From Geomonas agri (GTDB taxonomy: Bacteria; Desulfobacterota; Desulfuromonadia; Geobacterales; Geobacteraceae): a DNA stretch of 64,000 nucleotides. How positions within the stretch are numbered: position 1 is the first letter of the stretch; every line of letters starts with the position of its first letter. The DNA lies in contig NZ_JAINZO010000002.1 of NCBI RefSeq assembly GCF_020179605.1, positions 1,426,001 to 1,490,000 on the forward strand, given 5' to 3'. The notes under the pieces are model-generated. The model was not told the DNA's origin and made no database searches. It saw nothing but the letters and a program-made list of their open reading frames with translations. The position numbers and the translations under genes are program-made. Positions 47,522 through 55,924 of this stretch are shown here, one piece after another.

Positions 47522-48670
47522 CTAGAGCCCCAGGAAGCTGGCGATGATGTTGCGCTGGATCTCTGATGTACCGGAATAGATCTTCCCGGCGATGGCGTCG
47601 CGCAGGTTGCGCTCGAAGTCGAATTCGGTGGAATAGCCGTAGGCGCCATGGATCTGAAGTGCGTCGGTGGCGTTTTGCACGTAGCTCTCGCTGATGAAGA
47701 GCTTGGCCATGGCTGATTCCAAGGGCGCCCGTCGCCCGGCGCTTTTCAGTCCGGCAACCCGGTGCAGCATGAGGCGGGAGAGTTCGACACGCAGCTTCAT
47801 GTCTGCGATCTTGTGCGATACCGACTGGCACTTGCCGATTGCCTGGCCGAACTGGCGCCGCTGCCGGGCATACTCGACGCACTCCTCAAGGATCTTATCC
47901 ATGGCCCCGAGGTGGGCGGCGAAGAGGCAACTCCGCTCCCATTCCATCTCGGAGTTGAAGATGGCGGCGCCGCTTCCCTCCGCTCCCAACCGGTTTTCCT
48001 CGGGGACCTCGCACTCCTCCAGGAAGACCTCACCCAAGGGGCAGGTCCTGAGCCCCATGGTCTCCAGGGGGCGTCCCACGGAAAAACCCGGGGTTCCCTT
48101 CTCCACGATGAAAGCAGAGACGCCGGCGAAACCCTTGCGTGGGTCGGTGACGGCAAAGACCAGCAGGAGGTCGGCTATCGGGGCGTTGGTGATAAAGGTC
48201 TTGGAGCCGTTAAGGAGGTAGTGATCACCGCGCTTCTCGGCCCGGCAGCGCATGCTGAAGGCGTCGGACCCAGCTTCCGGCTCGGTCATGGCGTGCCCCC
48301 CCTTGGCTTCCCCGGAGATGAGACGGGGTAGGTATCTTTCTCGTTGTTGGGGGGTGCCGAAGCGGTGGATAGGGGATTCGCAGGTCCAGATATGGGAGTT
48401 GAGCGAGAAGATGAGGCCGCTGTCGAGGCAGGCGTAGCCGAGCCCTTCCATGGTGGCGACGGCAGTCATGGTGTCCAGCCCGAGCCCGCCGTACTCCTCG
48501 GGCATGGTGATGCCGGGGATGCCGAACTCGGCGCATTTACGCCATCCCTCTTCGGAGAATTCGCAGCGCTTCTCGCGCTCCTTGGCCCCCTGGTTCAGGT
48601 TGCGCCGGGCGAACTCGATGGCCATCTGTTTGAAATTTTCCTGGTCGGTGGTGAAGCCGGTCGTGTCCAT
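47522..48670 (-). CDS. Acyl-CoA dehydrogenase-like flavoenzyme, probably acting on carrier-bound aminoacyl
   Basis: A 382-aa protein from ATG 48670. It has the ACAD fold: GGHAMTEPEAGSD (FAD/substrate), YLLNGSKTFITNA, RRQFGQAIGKCQSVSHKIAD and HGAYGYSTEFDFERN. The usual base, Glu of the IYEGT motif, is Ser 366 (IYSGTSEIQR). A Glu at 245 (MEWERS) sits where isovaleryl-CoA dehydrogenase and prolyl-carrier-protein dehydrogenases keep theirs. Together with the carrier protein and adenylating enzyme, this suggests desaturation of an aminoacyl thioester rather than fatty acid breakdown. Electron acceptor unknown. Confidence 0.9.
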   Translation of the reverse strand: MDTTGFTTDQENFKQMAIEFARRNLNQGAKEREKRCEFSEEGWRKCAEFGIPGITMPEEYGGLGLDTMTAVATMEGLGYACLDSGLIFSLNSHIWTCESPIHRFGTPQQRERYLPRLISGEAKGGHAMTEPEAGSDAFSMRCRAEKRGDHYLLNGSKTFITNAPIADLLLVFAVTDPRKGFAGVSAFIVEKGTPGFSVGRPLETMGLRTCPLGEVFLEECEVPEENRLGAEGSGAAIFNSEMEWERSCLFAAHLGAMDKILEECVEYARQRRQFGQAIGKCQSVSHKIADMKLRVELSRLMLHRVAGLKSAGRRAPLESAMAKLFISESYVQNATDALQIHGAYGYSTEFDFERNLRDAIAGKIYSGTSEIQRNIIASFLGL

Positions 48671-48696
48671 GTGCGCCTCGCGGGCCGGCTGCGGCC

Positions 48697-49353
48697 TTAC
48701 AAGGTGAAGAAGATAGAGGCGAGGCCGTAGTGGGGAGGTCGCCCCGCCTCCTGCTTCAACACGTTGAAGGTGCCGATGGAAACTTGTTGCAGTTCTTTGA
48801 TAGCTGCGATGTAGCGGTTGCGGGCCTGCTCGTCCAGGGAGCTTTTTAGCCCCTCGCAGGCGTAGATCAGGCATTTAAGCGGGCGTTCAACATGGGGGAG
48901 GAGGCACCCCCGTGGCCCCAGATGGGCGCAGCGTGCTGCGGGAGGACGTGCTGTCCGCTCGCTCGGGTGTCCTGGCTCCAAGCGCCGGCATGCCGCCCCC
49001 AGCCGCATGCGCAGGTACTCCGCCAAAGGCGGTGCAGGCTGGCTGGCGTACCCAGTGACACTGCAGCCAGTGTGCCGGCGCAGCCAGTAATCGATGGCGG
49101 TGAAATAGTTTTCGGCGGGTTCCCGGCAGCAGCCCCCTTGGCACCGGTCGCAGCGGGCATAGGAGGGGAGGTTCAGGGAGGCGATGGCGAGCTGGGTGGC
49201 AACCCGGTCCCGGTTCAGCTGCTCCAGGGCCTCGCGGGCCGGTGGCGACAGCTCGTGGTCCTGGTTCAGCAGGTCGTGGCTCAGACTGGCCACGCGCTGG
49301 AACATGCGGTATGGCCTGGAAAAGTGCCAGAAGTTCTGGAAGTCCCGGCGCAT
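48697..49353 (-). CDS. YkgJ-like cysteine-rich protein
   Basis: A 218-aa protein with GGGGGAG before ATG 49353. It has two Cys groups: CDRCQGGCC around residue 68 and CAHLGPRGCLLPHVERPLKCLIYACEG near 145-170. This pattern resembles the YkgJ/YcgN zinc- or iron-sulfur-binding proteins, which often sit beside peptide-modifying or biosynthetic genes, but the spacing is longer than in the core family. Many Arg and Gln residues; no membrane helix. As part of the operon, it may bind metal for one of the enzymes. Role unknown. Confidence 0.7.
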   Translation of the reverse strand: MRRDFQNFWHFSRPYRMFQRVASLSHDLLNQDHELSPPAREALEQLNRDRVATQLAIASLNLPSYARCDRCQGGCCREPAENYFTAIDYWLRRHTGCSVTGYASQPAPPLAEYLRMRLGAACRRLEPGHPSERTARPPAARCAHLGPRGCLLPHVERPLKCLIYACEGLKSSLDEQARNRYIAAIKELQQVSIGTFNVLKQEAGRPPHYGLASIFFTL

Positions 49354-49373
49354 GTCACTCCCCCGCTGCCCGC

Positions 49374-50360
49374 TCAGCCTTGGTCACGCTTGCGCTGGGC
49401 CACTCCTGACAGCGCATAGATCATGGCCCAGGCAGCCAGGTGCGAGGAGTAGCCGTGCGGGTCCTGTCCCGGGTAGACCTCGACGAAGTCGAGCCCGTCG
49501 ATGCCTGAGCGCCCGATGGTCTGGAGCGCAGGGAGCAGTTCCGTGGGCAAAAGCCCGTTGAAGTCGGCGGGGCCGCCCGGGTTGTAGCCGGCATCGATGC
49601 AGTCGCTGCAGATGGTGACGAAGACGTGCCGGGTCTTTTCATGGGCGATGGCGATTGCCTCCTGGGTCACCTCCACCATCCCCCGCTCACGGATCTCCTT
49701 GGTGGTGAAGATGTGCGCCCCCATGCTGCGGGCGTACTCATACTGCGCCGGTGAATTCCTCGGGCCCCTGATCCCCATGTGTACGATACTCTCCTTGCGC
49801 ACGTGGGGGAGTTGCGCGATCCGGTGCAGCGGGCCGCAACGCGGGAAGAGGTCGGCTCCGAATGACTTGGCGTTGTCCAGGTGGGCGTCGAAGTGGATGA
49901 TGCCGATCTCTCCCTGGCCAGCCTCGCCGAGCGCCCTAACGATCTCGGGGGTGAAGGAGTGGTCGCCGCCCAGCACGAAGGGAATGCTGTGACTGCGGTA
50001 GACACCCAGCATCGCCTTATGCACGTTAGCCATGGTCTCGACCGGGTCATTGGGGTTGACCGGGACGTCCCCCATGTCCCCCAACTGCAGATGGTCGAAC
50101 AGGTCGATCTCGTACTCGGGCAGGAAACCGCCGTAGCGCGCCGATGCATGCCTGATGCTGCGCGGTGCGAGCTCGCAACTGCTGAAGGAACCCCAGGTCA
50201 CGGTCCCCTCCCAGGGGACCCCCGCTACGATGACGTCGCAGCCGGCCGGGAGGTTGCGCGGGTCGAGCACCGGGACGCCGAGGAACGACGGGGTGTCCCC
50301 GTACACCCTTGGCAGGGATGCTTTTCGATTGGGAACCATGGGGATCTCTTTGCTGTTCAT
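49374..50360 (-). CDS. Ureohydrolase-family enzyme (agmatinase/arginase fold) with altered metal motif
   Basis: A 328-aa protein with AAAGGAG before ATG 50360. Family motifs are GGDHS (residues 131-135, His 134) and FDAHLD (157-162: D158, H160, D162), which are two of the three manganese motifs. The third, normally SFDxDxxDP, reads CSDCIDAGYNPGG (251-263), so the two Asp are D253 and D256, three apart rather than two. It would hydrolyse a guanidino or related C-N bond to release urea or a similar leaving group. In the operon it could act on a guanidino amino acid such as arginine or agmatine; substrate unproven. Confidence 0.88.
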   Translation of the reverse strand: MNSKEIPMVPNRKASLPRVYGDTPSFLGVPVLDPRNLPAGCDVIVAGVPWEGTVTWGSFSSCELAPRSIRHASARYGGFLPEYEIDLFDHLQLGDMGDVPVNPNDPVETMANVHKAMLGVYRSHSIPFVLGGDHSFTPEIVRALGEAGQGEIGIIHFDAHLDNAKSFGADLFPRCGPLHRIAQLPHVRKESIVHMGIRGPRNSPAQYEYARSMGAHIFTTKEIRERGMVEVTQEAIAIAHEKTRHVFVTICSDCIDAGYNPGGPADFNGLLPTELLPALQTIGRSGIDGLDFVEVYPGQDPHGYSSHLAAWAMIYALSGVAQRKRDQG

Positions 50361-50384
50361 GGTGGCTCCTTTGCGGTCACGCCC

Positions 50385-51035
50385 CTAGCGTGTGCCGTGG
50401 ACGGTTACGTACAGCTTTTTCGACAGCAGCAGGCGCGTCGCCCTGACGCGCCTGAGTTCGCGCCAGCGCAGGGTCCGATGCACCCAGAGCGCCGGTACGT
50501 TATCGGCCCAGAAGAACCCGTAGGCCTTGGTCACTCCCCTCTTTTTCAGTAAGTGCAGCATGCCGTTTTGCAGGGCCGCAGCGATATTCCCGCCACGGTG
50601 TGCCGGGTCCACGAACATGTCGAAGGTGTAGGCCTCCCCGGGGTGGCACCGTATCCCCAGCCATTGTTCGTCGGGGTGGCTGCCGGGGCCTGGACCCTGT
50701 TGACAGTCTGCGCACCAGACGTCTCCGACCACCGTGTTTCCCTTCACCAAGCCAAAGCCGCGGTACCCCTTGCCGAGGTAGCTGAGCGCCTTCAGGTACC
50801 TGCTCTGGAACCGGTACCTGAGGTGCCGTTCCCCGAGGAGTTCCCCGCTCAGTTCCATCACGGCTTCGTCGGCAGGGCGGGTGAAGTCGGTGACCGGGCG
50901 CAGTGCGTCGAGCGCTATCTCCACTGGCACCGCAACCCGGTTCAGGTAGAAGATTTCCCCCAGCAGGCTGCGCCAACCGGAGATGAGAACCTTCTCGTGG
51001 GCCTGCACCAGTCGCATCTTGCAGTACTGAAACAT
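50385..51035 (-). CDS. GNAT-type acetyltransferase
   Basis: A 216-aa protein from ATG 51035, four bases after GGGGGA; an upstream start at 51086 overlaps the carrier protein gene. Residues ~60-200 show a GNAT shape, with FVDPAHRGGNIAAALQNGMLHLLKKRG as the acyl-CoA binding motif (R/Q-x-x-G-x-G/A region) and a following beta strand FFWADNVPALWVHRTLRWRELRRV. The N-terminal ~60 residues are helical. It probably acylates an amine, with the substrate either free or on the carrier protein. Part of the six-gene operon. Confidence 0.82.
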   Translation of the reverse strand: MFQYCKMRLVQAHEKVLISGWRSLLGEIFYLNRVAVPVEIALDALRPVTDFTRPADEAVMELSGELLGERHLRYRFQSRYLKALSYLGKGYRGFGLVKGNTVVGDVWCADCQQGPGPGSHPDEQWLGIRCHPGEAYTFDMFVDPAHRGGNIAAALQNGMLHLLKKRGVTKAYGFFWADNVPALWVHRTLRWRELRRVRATRLLLSKKLYVTVHGTR

Positions 51036-51060
51036 CAGTTCCCCCAACGCTCGAGTGCCG

Positions 51061-51318
51061 CTACTCCTTGGCCGTAAGTTTGACATTTATGAACTGCGCC
51101 ACTGCCGATATGGTTTCGAAATGCTCGGGCACTATCTCGGTGTCCGAGATCTGTACTCCGAATTCCTTTTCCAGGTAGGCAATCAGTCTTTGCACCCCCA
51201 GGGAATCGACGATCCCCTTGTCTATGAGGGAGTCGGAAGGAGAGAGGGTGGCTTTGGGGCCGGGACCTGCCATCTCGTTTTCTATGAACGATCTGATGGT
51301 ATCGGTGTAATCGGTCAT
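51061..51318 (-). CDS. Stand-alone acyl/peptidyl carrier protein
   Basis: An 85-aa carrier from ATG 51318 after GAGGAAG. The phosphopantetheine site is DSLG in GIVDSLGVQRLIAYLE, with Ser 39. The fold is the usual four helices; the first segment (TDTIRSFIENEM) and the conserved VPEHFETISAVAQFI segment match stand-alone ACP/PCP proteins. It is the first gene of the operon and needs a phosphopantetheinyl transferase, which is not in the window. It should hold the aminoacyl group made by the adenylating enzyme. Confidence 0.92.
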   Translation of the reverse strand: MTDYTDTIRSFIENEMAGPGPKATLSPSDSLIDKGIVDSLGVQRLIAYLEKEFGVQISDTEIVPEHFETISAVAQFINVKLTAKE

Positions 51319-51434
51319 CGCTTCCTCCTCACTCACGGGTGGGCCGGTGCGTGCTCTATCGGCGCTGCGGCACACCTGCTTCGTCCGGGGTCCGGGGTGA
51401 CTCCGGTGTGGCGGTTTATGGTTGGTGTATTTTT

Positions 51435-51450
51435 ATTACACAATTGTAAT
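51435..51450. promoter_or_regulatory. Inverted repeat in the divergent promoter region
   Basis: ATTACA-CAAT-TGTAAT, a perfect 6-bp inverted repeat with a 4-base centre, in AT-rich DNA between the divergent carrier-protein operon (start 51318) and the radical SAM gene (start 51546). Good candidate binding site for a regulator of one or both. Confidence 0.45.
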
Positions 51451-51545
51451 CTTTGGCACGCACCTTAGTGTACAGTTGCGCGATTGGCTGTCAAGGGTGG
51501 TCTTTTTTGTTCCACTGGGGTGGGCAAAGATGGTACCTTTGCGCA

Positions 51546-53213
51546 ATGTCGTGGAAGATAATCGAAAGAAAGCGGACCCTGCTCGCCGGTGAAAGCGGCC
51601 CCGGGCGCGGCAAAAGCGGCGGGCGTCTCTCCTGCTGCCTGGTCTACCCCAACCGCTATCATTCCGCCATGAGCAACCTCGGCTTCCAGGCCGTCCATGC
51701 CATGGTGAACGCGCAGCCGGAGGTGAGCTGCGACCGCGCCTACCTGCCCGACCGGGACGAACTGGAGGAACTGCAAAGGACGCGGGGAACGCTCCTGTCG
51801 CTGGAGACGCAGCGCCCCCTTTCCTCGTTCGACTTGGTCGCCTTTTCCATCTCCTTCGAAAGCGACTACCTCAATCTCCCGGCCATCTTCCGGCTGGCCG
51901 GCATTGAACCCTACGCGGCCAAGCGGTCACCGTTGCAGCCGCTGGTCCTGGCTGGCGGAGCGGCCCTTTTCCTGAACCCCGAGCCGGTCGCCCCGTTCCT
52001 CGACCTGGTCTGCATTGGCGAGGCAGAACCAACGCTCCCCCCCCTGCTGGAGCTGATGAAGCGGGGGGCGCCGTCGCGCCAGGAGCTGCTGTTCGAGGCA
52101 GCGCAACTCCCGGGGATCTACGTCCCCTCGCTGTACCAGCCGCAGTATGACGGACCGCGACAGGTTGCCTGGCAACCCGCTCCCGGAGCTCCCGCCAAGG
52201 TGCGGCGCGTCTGGGACCCGGATCCGAACAGCCGGCCGACCGTCACCGAGATTCACACCGAGGCCACCGAGTTCTCCGGGATGCACCTGGTGGAGATCTC
52301 CCGCGGCTGCCCGCGCGCCTGTCGTTTCTGCGCCGCCGGCTTCATCTATCTCCCCTACCGGACCCGCTCGCCGGAACTGGTGCGCAGCGAGGTGCTCAAG
52401 GGGGTGGCCCAGGGCAGAAAGGTCGGGCTGGTGGCAGCGGCGGTCTCGGACTACGCCGGGATCGGAGACCTCTGCTGCGACATCGTCGCCGCCGGAGGAA
52501 AATTTTCGGTCTCATCCTTCCGCATCGATCACTTGGACGGTCGCATGATCGAGGCACTCAAAGCCAGCGGCCAGAAGTCAGTGGCGCTGGCGCCCGAGGG
52601 GGGCTCGCAGCGGTTGCGCGACCTGGTCAAGAAGGGGATCAACGAGGACCAGATTCTGGCGGCCTGCGACATGCTGGTGAGCCACGACATCCTGAATCTG
52701 AAGCTCTACTTCATCATCGGGCTGCCGACGGAAACCCAGGCCGACTTAGAGGAACTGGTGGCGCTGGTACAGAAGATTCGGGAACGGGTCGTCGCTGCCG
52801 CCAAGGAGAACCGGCGCCTGGGGGAGATACAGCTTTCAGTGAACCCCTTCATCCCCAAGCCCTTCACCCCCTTCCAGTGGTGCGCCATGGAACCGGTCAA
52901 ATCGTTGGAAAAGAAGTGGAAGTTCCTGCAGAAGGAGCTAGGTCGCGTGTCCAACCTGAAGCTGCAGATGGAAAGCCCGCGCGAGGCGTTCCAGCAGGCG
53001 CTTTTGTCCCGTGGCGACCGCAGGCTGGCGGAGTTGTTGGTGGCCGCGGACCGGCTGGGGAACTGGAAGGAAGCGCTGCGGGAGCAGCAGCTCGATGCCG
53101 AGGCGTTGGTGAACCGGGAGATAGCGCTGGAGGAGATGCTCCCCTGGGATTTCATCGACGGAGGTGATACCGAGCGGTTGCAGCGGGAGTACCGGAAGGC
53201 GCTTGAGGGCTGA
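51546..53213 (+). CDS. B12-binding-domain radical SAM protein (TIGR03960-like)
   Basis: A 555-aa protein from ATG 51546. The N-terminal ~230 residues have the cobalamin-binding-type Rossmann layout (CCLVYPNRYHSAMSNLGFQAV, DLVAFSISFESDYLNLPAIFRLAG, VLAGGAALFLNPEP). The radical SAM core has CPRACRFC, the CxxxCxxC cluster motif, then GGSQRLRDLVKKGINEDQI. No His of the DxHxxG B12 motif is seen, so cobalamin may not be bound. It matches a widespread single-copy group of unknown function. It is divergent from the carrier-protein operon; whether it takes part is unknown. Confidence 0.9.
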   Translation: MSWKIIERKRTLLAGESGPGRGKSGGRLSCCLVYPNRYHSAMSNLGFQAVHAMVNAQPEVSCDRAYLPDRDELEELQRTRGTLLSLETQRPLSSFDLVAFSISFESDYLNLPAIFRLAGIEPYAAKRSPLQPLVLAGGAALFLNPEPVAPFLDLVCIGEAEPTLPPLLELMKRGAPSRQELLFEAAQLPGIYVPSLYQPQYDGPRQVAWQPAPGAPAKVRRVWDPDPNSRPTVTEIHTEATEFSGMHLVEISRGCPRACRFCAAGFIYLPYRTRSPELVRSEVLKGVAQGRKVGLVAAAVSDYAGIGDLCCDIVAAGGKFSVSSFRIDHLDGRMIEALKASGQKSVALAPEGGSQRLRDLVKKGINEDQILAACDMLVSHDILNLKLYFIIGLPTETQADLEELVALVQKIRERVVAAAKENRRLGEIQLSVNPFIPKPFTPFQWCAMEPVKSLEKKWKFLQKELGRVSNLKLQMESPREAFQQALLSRGDRRLAELLVAADRLGNWKEALREQQLDAEALVNREIALEEMLPWDFIDGGDTERLQREYRKALEG

Positions 53214-53227
53214 CAAGTGGGAAAAGG

Positions 53228-53259
53228 AAACGGCGGCAGGGAGATCCCTGCCGCCGTTT
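53228..53259. terminator. Bidirectional terminator
   Basis: AAACGGCGGCAGGG pairs with CCCTGCCGCCGTTTT. It lies between the convergent radical SAM and elbB genes and has runs of T on both strands. Confidence 0.8.
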
Positions 53260-53279
53260 TAGAATCTAACTGCGGAGCA

Positions 53280-53936
53280 CTACTTGATCAGTTCCAGGGT
53301 AGCTTTGATGGCCTTCTCGATACCCTTGCCGGCTTCGGCGATGCCGCCGGCCAGCATGTAGGCAGGAGTAGAGACGATCAGGTTGTCGCGATCGATAACG
53401 CAGTCGGTGGCCGGGCACTCGATGTGGCTGCTGCCGGTGCCGTTGATGGCCTGGGCGGTGCCGGCATCGTTACCGATGGTGAGCTTGGGAGCGAGGTCCT
53501 TGCCCAAGGCAAGGGCGACCACGGCCGGGGCGATGCAGATGGCGCAGATCGGCTTCTTGGCCGCCGCCATGTCGCGTATCAGTTTGAGCACGTCCGGCTG
53601 CACGCTCCCCTTGGGCCCCTCGAAGGCGAAGCTGCACAGGTTCTTGGCCGCCCCGAAACCGCCGGGGAGGACGATGGCATCGAGCTCTTCCGCCTTGGCG
53701 GTCTTCACGTCGGCGATGTCGCCGCGCGCGATGCGTGCCGCCTCGACCAGCACCTTCCGCTTGGCGCCGGTGTCCTGCATGGTCAGGTGGTTTACTTCGT
53801 CCAGCTCGATGTCCGGGGCGAAGCAGACCGCCTTGGCGCCGCTGTTGTCGATGGCGAGCAGGGTCAGCACCGCCTCGTGAATTTCACTTCCGTCACGCAC
53901 GCCGCAGCCGGAAAGTATTACGCCGATCTTCTTCAT
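53280..53936 (-). CDS. elbB: ElbB, isoprenoid biosynthesis glyoxalase (DJ-1/PfpI family)
   Basis: A 218-aa protein of normal length. The N-terminal KKIGVILSGCGVRDGSEIHEAVLTLLAID is the ElbB signature, with FAPDIELDEVNHLT after it. The nucleophile-elbow region is AICIAPAVVAL, with Cys in CIAP as in DJ-1 superfamily enzymes. The C-terminus has CVIDRDNLIVSTPAYMLAGGIAEAG. E. coli ElbB has glyoxalase activity and supports isoprenoid production. AGGAGG precedes the ATG. Cytoplasmic. Confidence 0.94.
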   Translation of the reverse strand: MKKIGVILSGCGVRDGSEIHEAVLTLLAIDNSGAKAVCFAPDIELDEVNHLTMQDTGAKRKVLVEAARIARGDIADVKTAKAEELDAIVLPGGFGAAKNLCSFAFEGPKGSVQPDVLKLIRDMAAAKKPICAICIAPAVVALALGKDLAPKLTIGNDAGTAQAINGTGSSHIECPATDCVIDRDNLIVSTPAYMLAGGIAEAGKGIEKAIKATLELIK

Positions 53937-54123
53937 GCAGAGGCCTCCTGTCTTGTAGTTTGCAGTCCGATTGCGATATTCTATGCGGGATGTCGGCTCT
54001 GTGCAAGCGGTTTGAACGCCCGTTAATAGAGGGGCTGTGTCATAACGTCAAACTGGCGGCTGACGTGATCTCGACACTTCATGCCTGTGCCGCGGTGCCA
54101 CACAAACTGTGATTAACCCAGCT

Positions 54124-54318
54124 ATGACAAAAACGAGAGAACCTGACATTGACGCCACGCGCTGCACCGGTTGCGGCCGTTGTGTCGCAGCCTGCCCCGG
54201 CCGGCTGCTCACCCTGGAGGTCGTCGGTTACCGCAAGTACGCCTTGCTGGTGAGGCCGCGTTACTGCGACGGCTGCCTCGCCTGCGTTGCCGCCTGCCCG
54301 GTACGCGCCATCTCCTGA
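54124..54318 (+). CDS. Two-cluster [4Fe-4S] ferredoxin
   Basis: A 64-aa protein from ATG 54124 (GTG 54109 also possible). Two CxxCxxCxxxCP motifs are present, CTGCGRCVAACP and CDGCLACVAACP, as in bacterial 2[4Fe-4S] ferredoxins. Cytoplasmic low-potential electron carrier. It stands alone, eight bases from the stop of the convergent MFS gene, so partners cannot be inferred. Confidence 0.85.
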   Translation: MTKTREPDIDATRCTGCGRCVAACPGRLLTLEVVGYRKYALLVRPRYCDGCLACVAACPVRAIS

Positions 54319-54326
54319 ACCCAGCC

Positions 54327-55559
54327 TCACTCCCCCAGTTTGTCCACCTGCAGCAGCCTCGGAAAGAGCTTCATCCACAACAGAACAACCACCATGGTGC
54401 CGACCCCGCCGATCAGCACCGCCGGCACCGTGCCGAAGAGCGCCGCGGTGACCCCTGACTCGAACTCCCCCAACTGGTTCGAAGTGCCGATGAACATGGA
54501 GTTGACAGCGCTTACCCTGCCGCGCATCTCGTCCGGCGTCTCGATCTGCACCAGGGAGGCGCGGATCACCACGCTCACGATGTCCGCCGCGCCCAGCGCC
54601 ATCAGGGCGGCCATGGAGAGCGGGAACGAGGTAGAGACGCCGAAGACCACGGTGGCAACGCCGAAGAGGAACACACTCAGGAACATGATGCGCCCCACCC
54701 GGTGCCGCAGCGGGTGGCGGGCGAGAAACAGCGAGACCCCCAGCGCCCCCAGGGCCGGGGAAGCGCGCAGAAGACCAAGGCCGAGCGGTCCGGTATGCAG
54801 GATGTCCCGGGCGAAGACGGGGAGGAGGGCCGTTGCGCCCCCGAGGAGCACCGCGAAGAGGTCGAGCGAGATGGCGCCCAGGATCTCCTGCCGGCTCTTG
54901 ATGAAGGCGATGCCTGCGAAGACGGAGCGCACCGTGGCCGGTTCGCGGGGAACGGGGGCGCGGTCAAGGCGGATGCGGGACAAGAGGAGGCTCGCGGCGA
55001 AGAAAAGGAAGGCGGCACTGGCATAGACCGTGGTCGGCCCGAGGGCATAGAGGAGGCCCCCCAGTGCCGGCCCGGCGATGCTGGCGGTCTGGTTGGCGGA
55101 GGCGGACCAGGCCGAGGCGCGCGGGATGAGCTCCTGCGGCACCAGCCACGGCACAAGTGCCAGCATGGTTGGACCCTCGAAGGCGCGCAGCGCCCCGGCG
55201 ACGAACACGATGGCGAGGATAGCATCCTTGCCCAGCCAGCCGCCATGGGAGCCCAAGGCAAGCAGTACCAGCGCGAGGCCTTCAAGGACTTGGCAGGCGC
55301 CGGCGATGCGCCTTCGGTCGTAGCGGTCGGCAACGTGGCCGACCGCCAGCGTCAGCAGGAACATGGGGAGAAACTGGGCCAGGCCAACCAATCCCAGGTA
55401 GAAGACGGAGCCGGTGAGTGCGTAGATCTGCCACCCCACGGCGACCGCCTGCATCTGCAGCGCGATGGACGAACAGACGCGCGCCAGCCAGAAAAGCCGG
55501 AACGGTCGGTGCCGCAACACTGATTGTTGGAAGTCTGCTGCCTCAACGGTGGATGTCAT
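54327..55559 (-). CDS. MFS transporter (EntS/DUF894-like)
   Basis: A 410-aa membrane protein from ATG 55559; TTG 55607 would add 16 residues. Twelve hydrophobic segments. FRLFWLARVCSSIALQMQAVAVGWQIYALTGS at the N-terminus, the loop ADRYDRRRI and VPRELIPRASAWSASANQ-like QELIPRASAWSASANQTASIAG match the enterobactin-exporter-like MFS group. It should export a siderophore or other small molecule. No biosynthetic partner is next to it. There is no conspicuous ribosome binding site. Confidence 0.9.
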   Translation of the reverse strand: MTSTVEAADFQQSVLRHRPFRLFWLARVCSSIALQMQAVAVGWQIYALTGSVFYLGLVGLAQFLPMFLLTLAVGHVADRYDRRRIAGACQVLEGLALVLLALGSHGGWLGKDAILAIVFVAGALRAFEGPTMLALVPWLVPQELIPRASAWSASANQTASIAGPALGGLLYALGPTTVYASAAFLFFAASLLLSRIRLDRAPVPREPATVRSVFAGIAFIKSRQEILGAISLDLFAVLLGGATALLPVFARDILHTGPLGLGLLRASPALGALGVSLFLARHPLRHRVGRIMFLSVFLFGVATVVFGVSTSFPLSMAALMALGAADIVSVVIRASLVQIETPDEMRGRVSAVNSMFIGTSNQLGEFESGVTAALFGTVPAVLIGGVGTMVVVLLWMKLFPRLLQVDKLGE

Positions 55560-55730
55560 AGCAAGGGGATCCGGTTTGTTACTGGCAGTGCACCTGACGC
55601 GTGACAATATCTACCTTTTGCACCACTCTTGTAAATGACTTTCCCGCTGTTGACAACAGGGTTCTTTAACCTACTCTTCAAATGGTGGCACGGTCACCGG
55701 AAATTCTGGTGCAGGCAAAGGAGGAAGGTC

Positions 55731-55889
55731 ATGCTTTACTTCATCAAGCACAATATCATCCACACCCATCCGGTAGCCAAGGGGTGCACAGCTGTCTATG
55801 AGCAGGAACAGCTGCGCGACACGGTGCCGTACGAGGTGCAGGAGTGTCCTTACTGTATGAAGGTCTGGCCGGGCAAGAAGGAAGAGTGA
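55731..55889 (+). CDS. Small protein with CxxC motif, 52 aa
   Basis: AAAGGAGGAAGG stands four bases before ATG 55731, a very strong site. The product begins MLYFIKHNIIHTHPVAKGC and has QECPYCMKVW near its end, a CxxC pair preceded by a lone Cys. It could bind zinc or act as a redox site. No family recognised. A stem-loop terminator follows, then the tRNA genes on the other strand. Confidence 0.75.
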   Translation: MLYFIKHNIIHTHPVAKGCTAVYEQEQLRDTVPYEVQECPYCMKVWPGKKEE

Positions 55890-55924
55890 GACCGGGAAGA
55901 ACTGAAGCAGACGGCAGGAATGAG

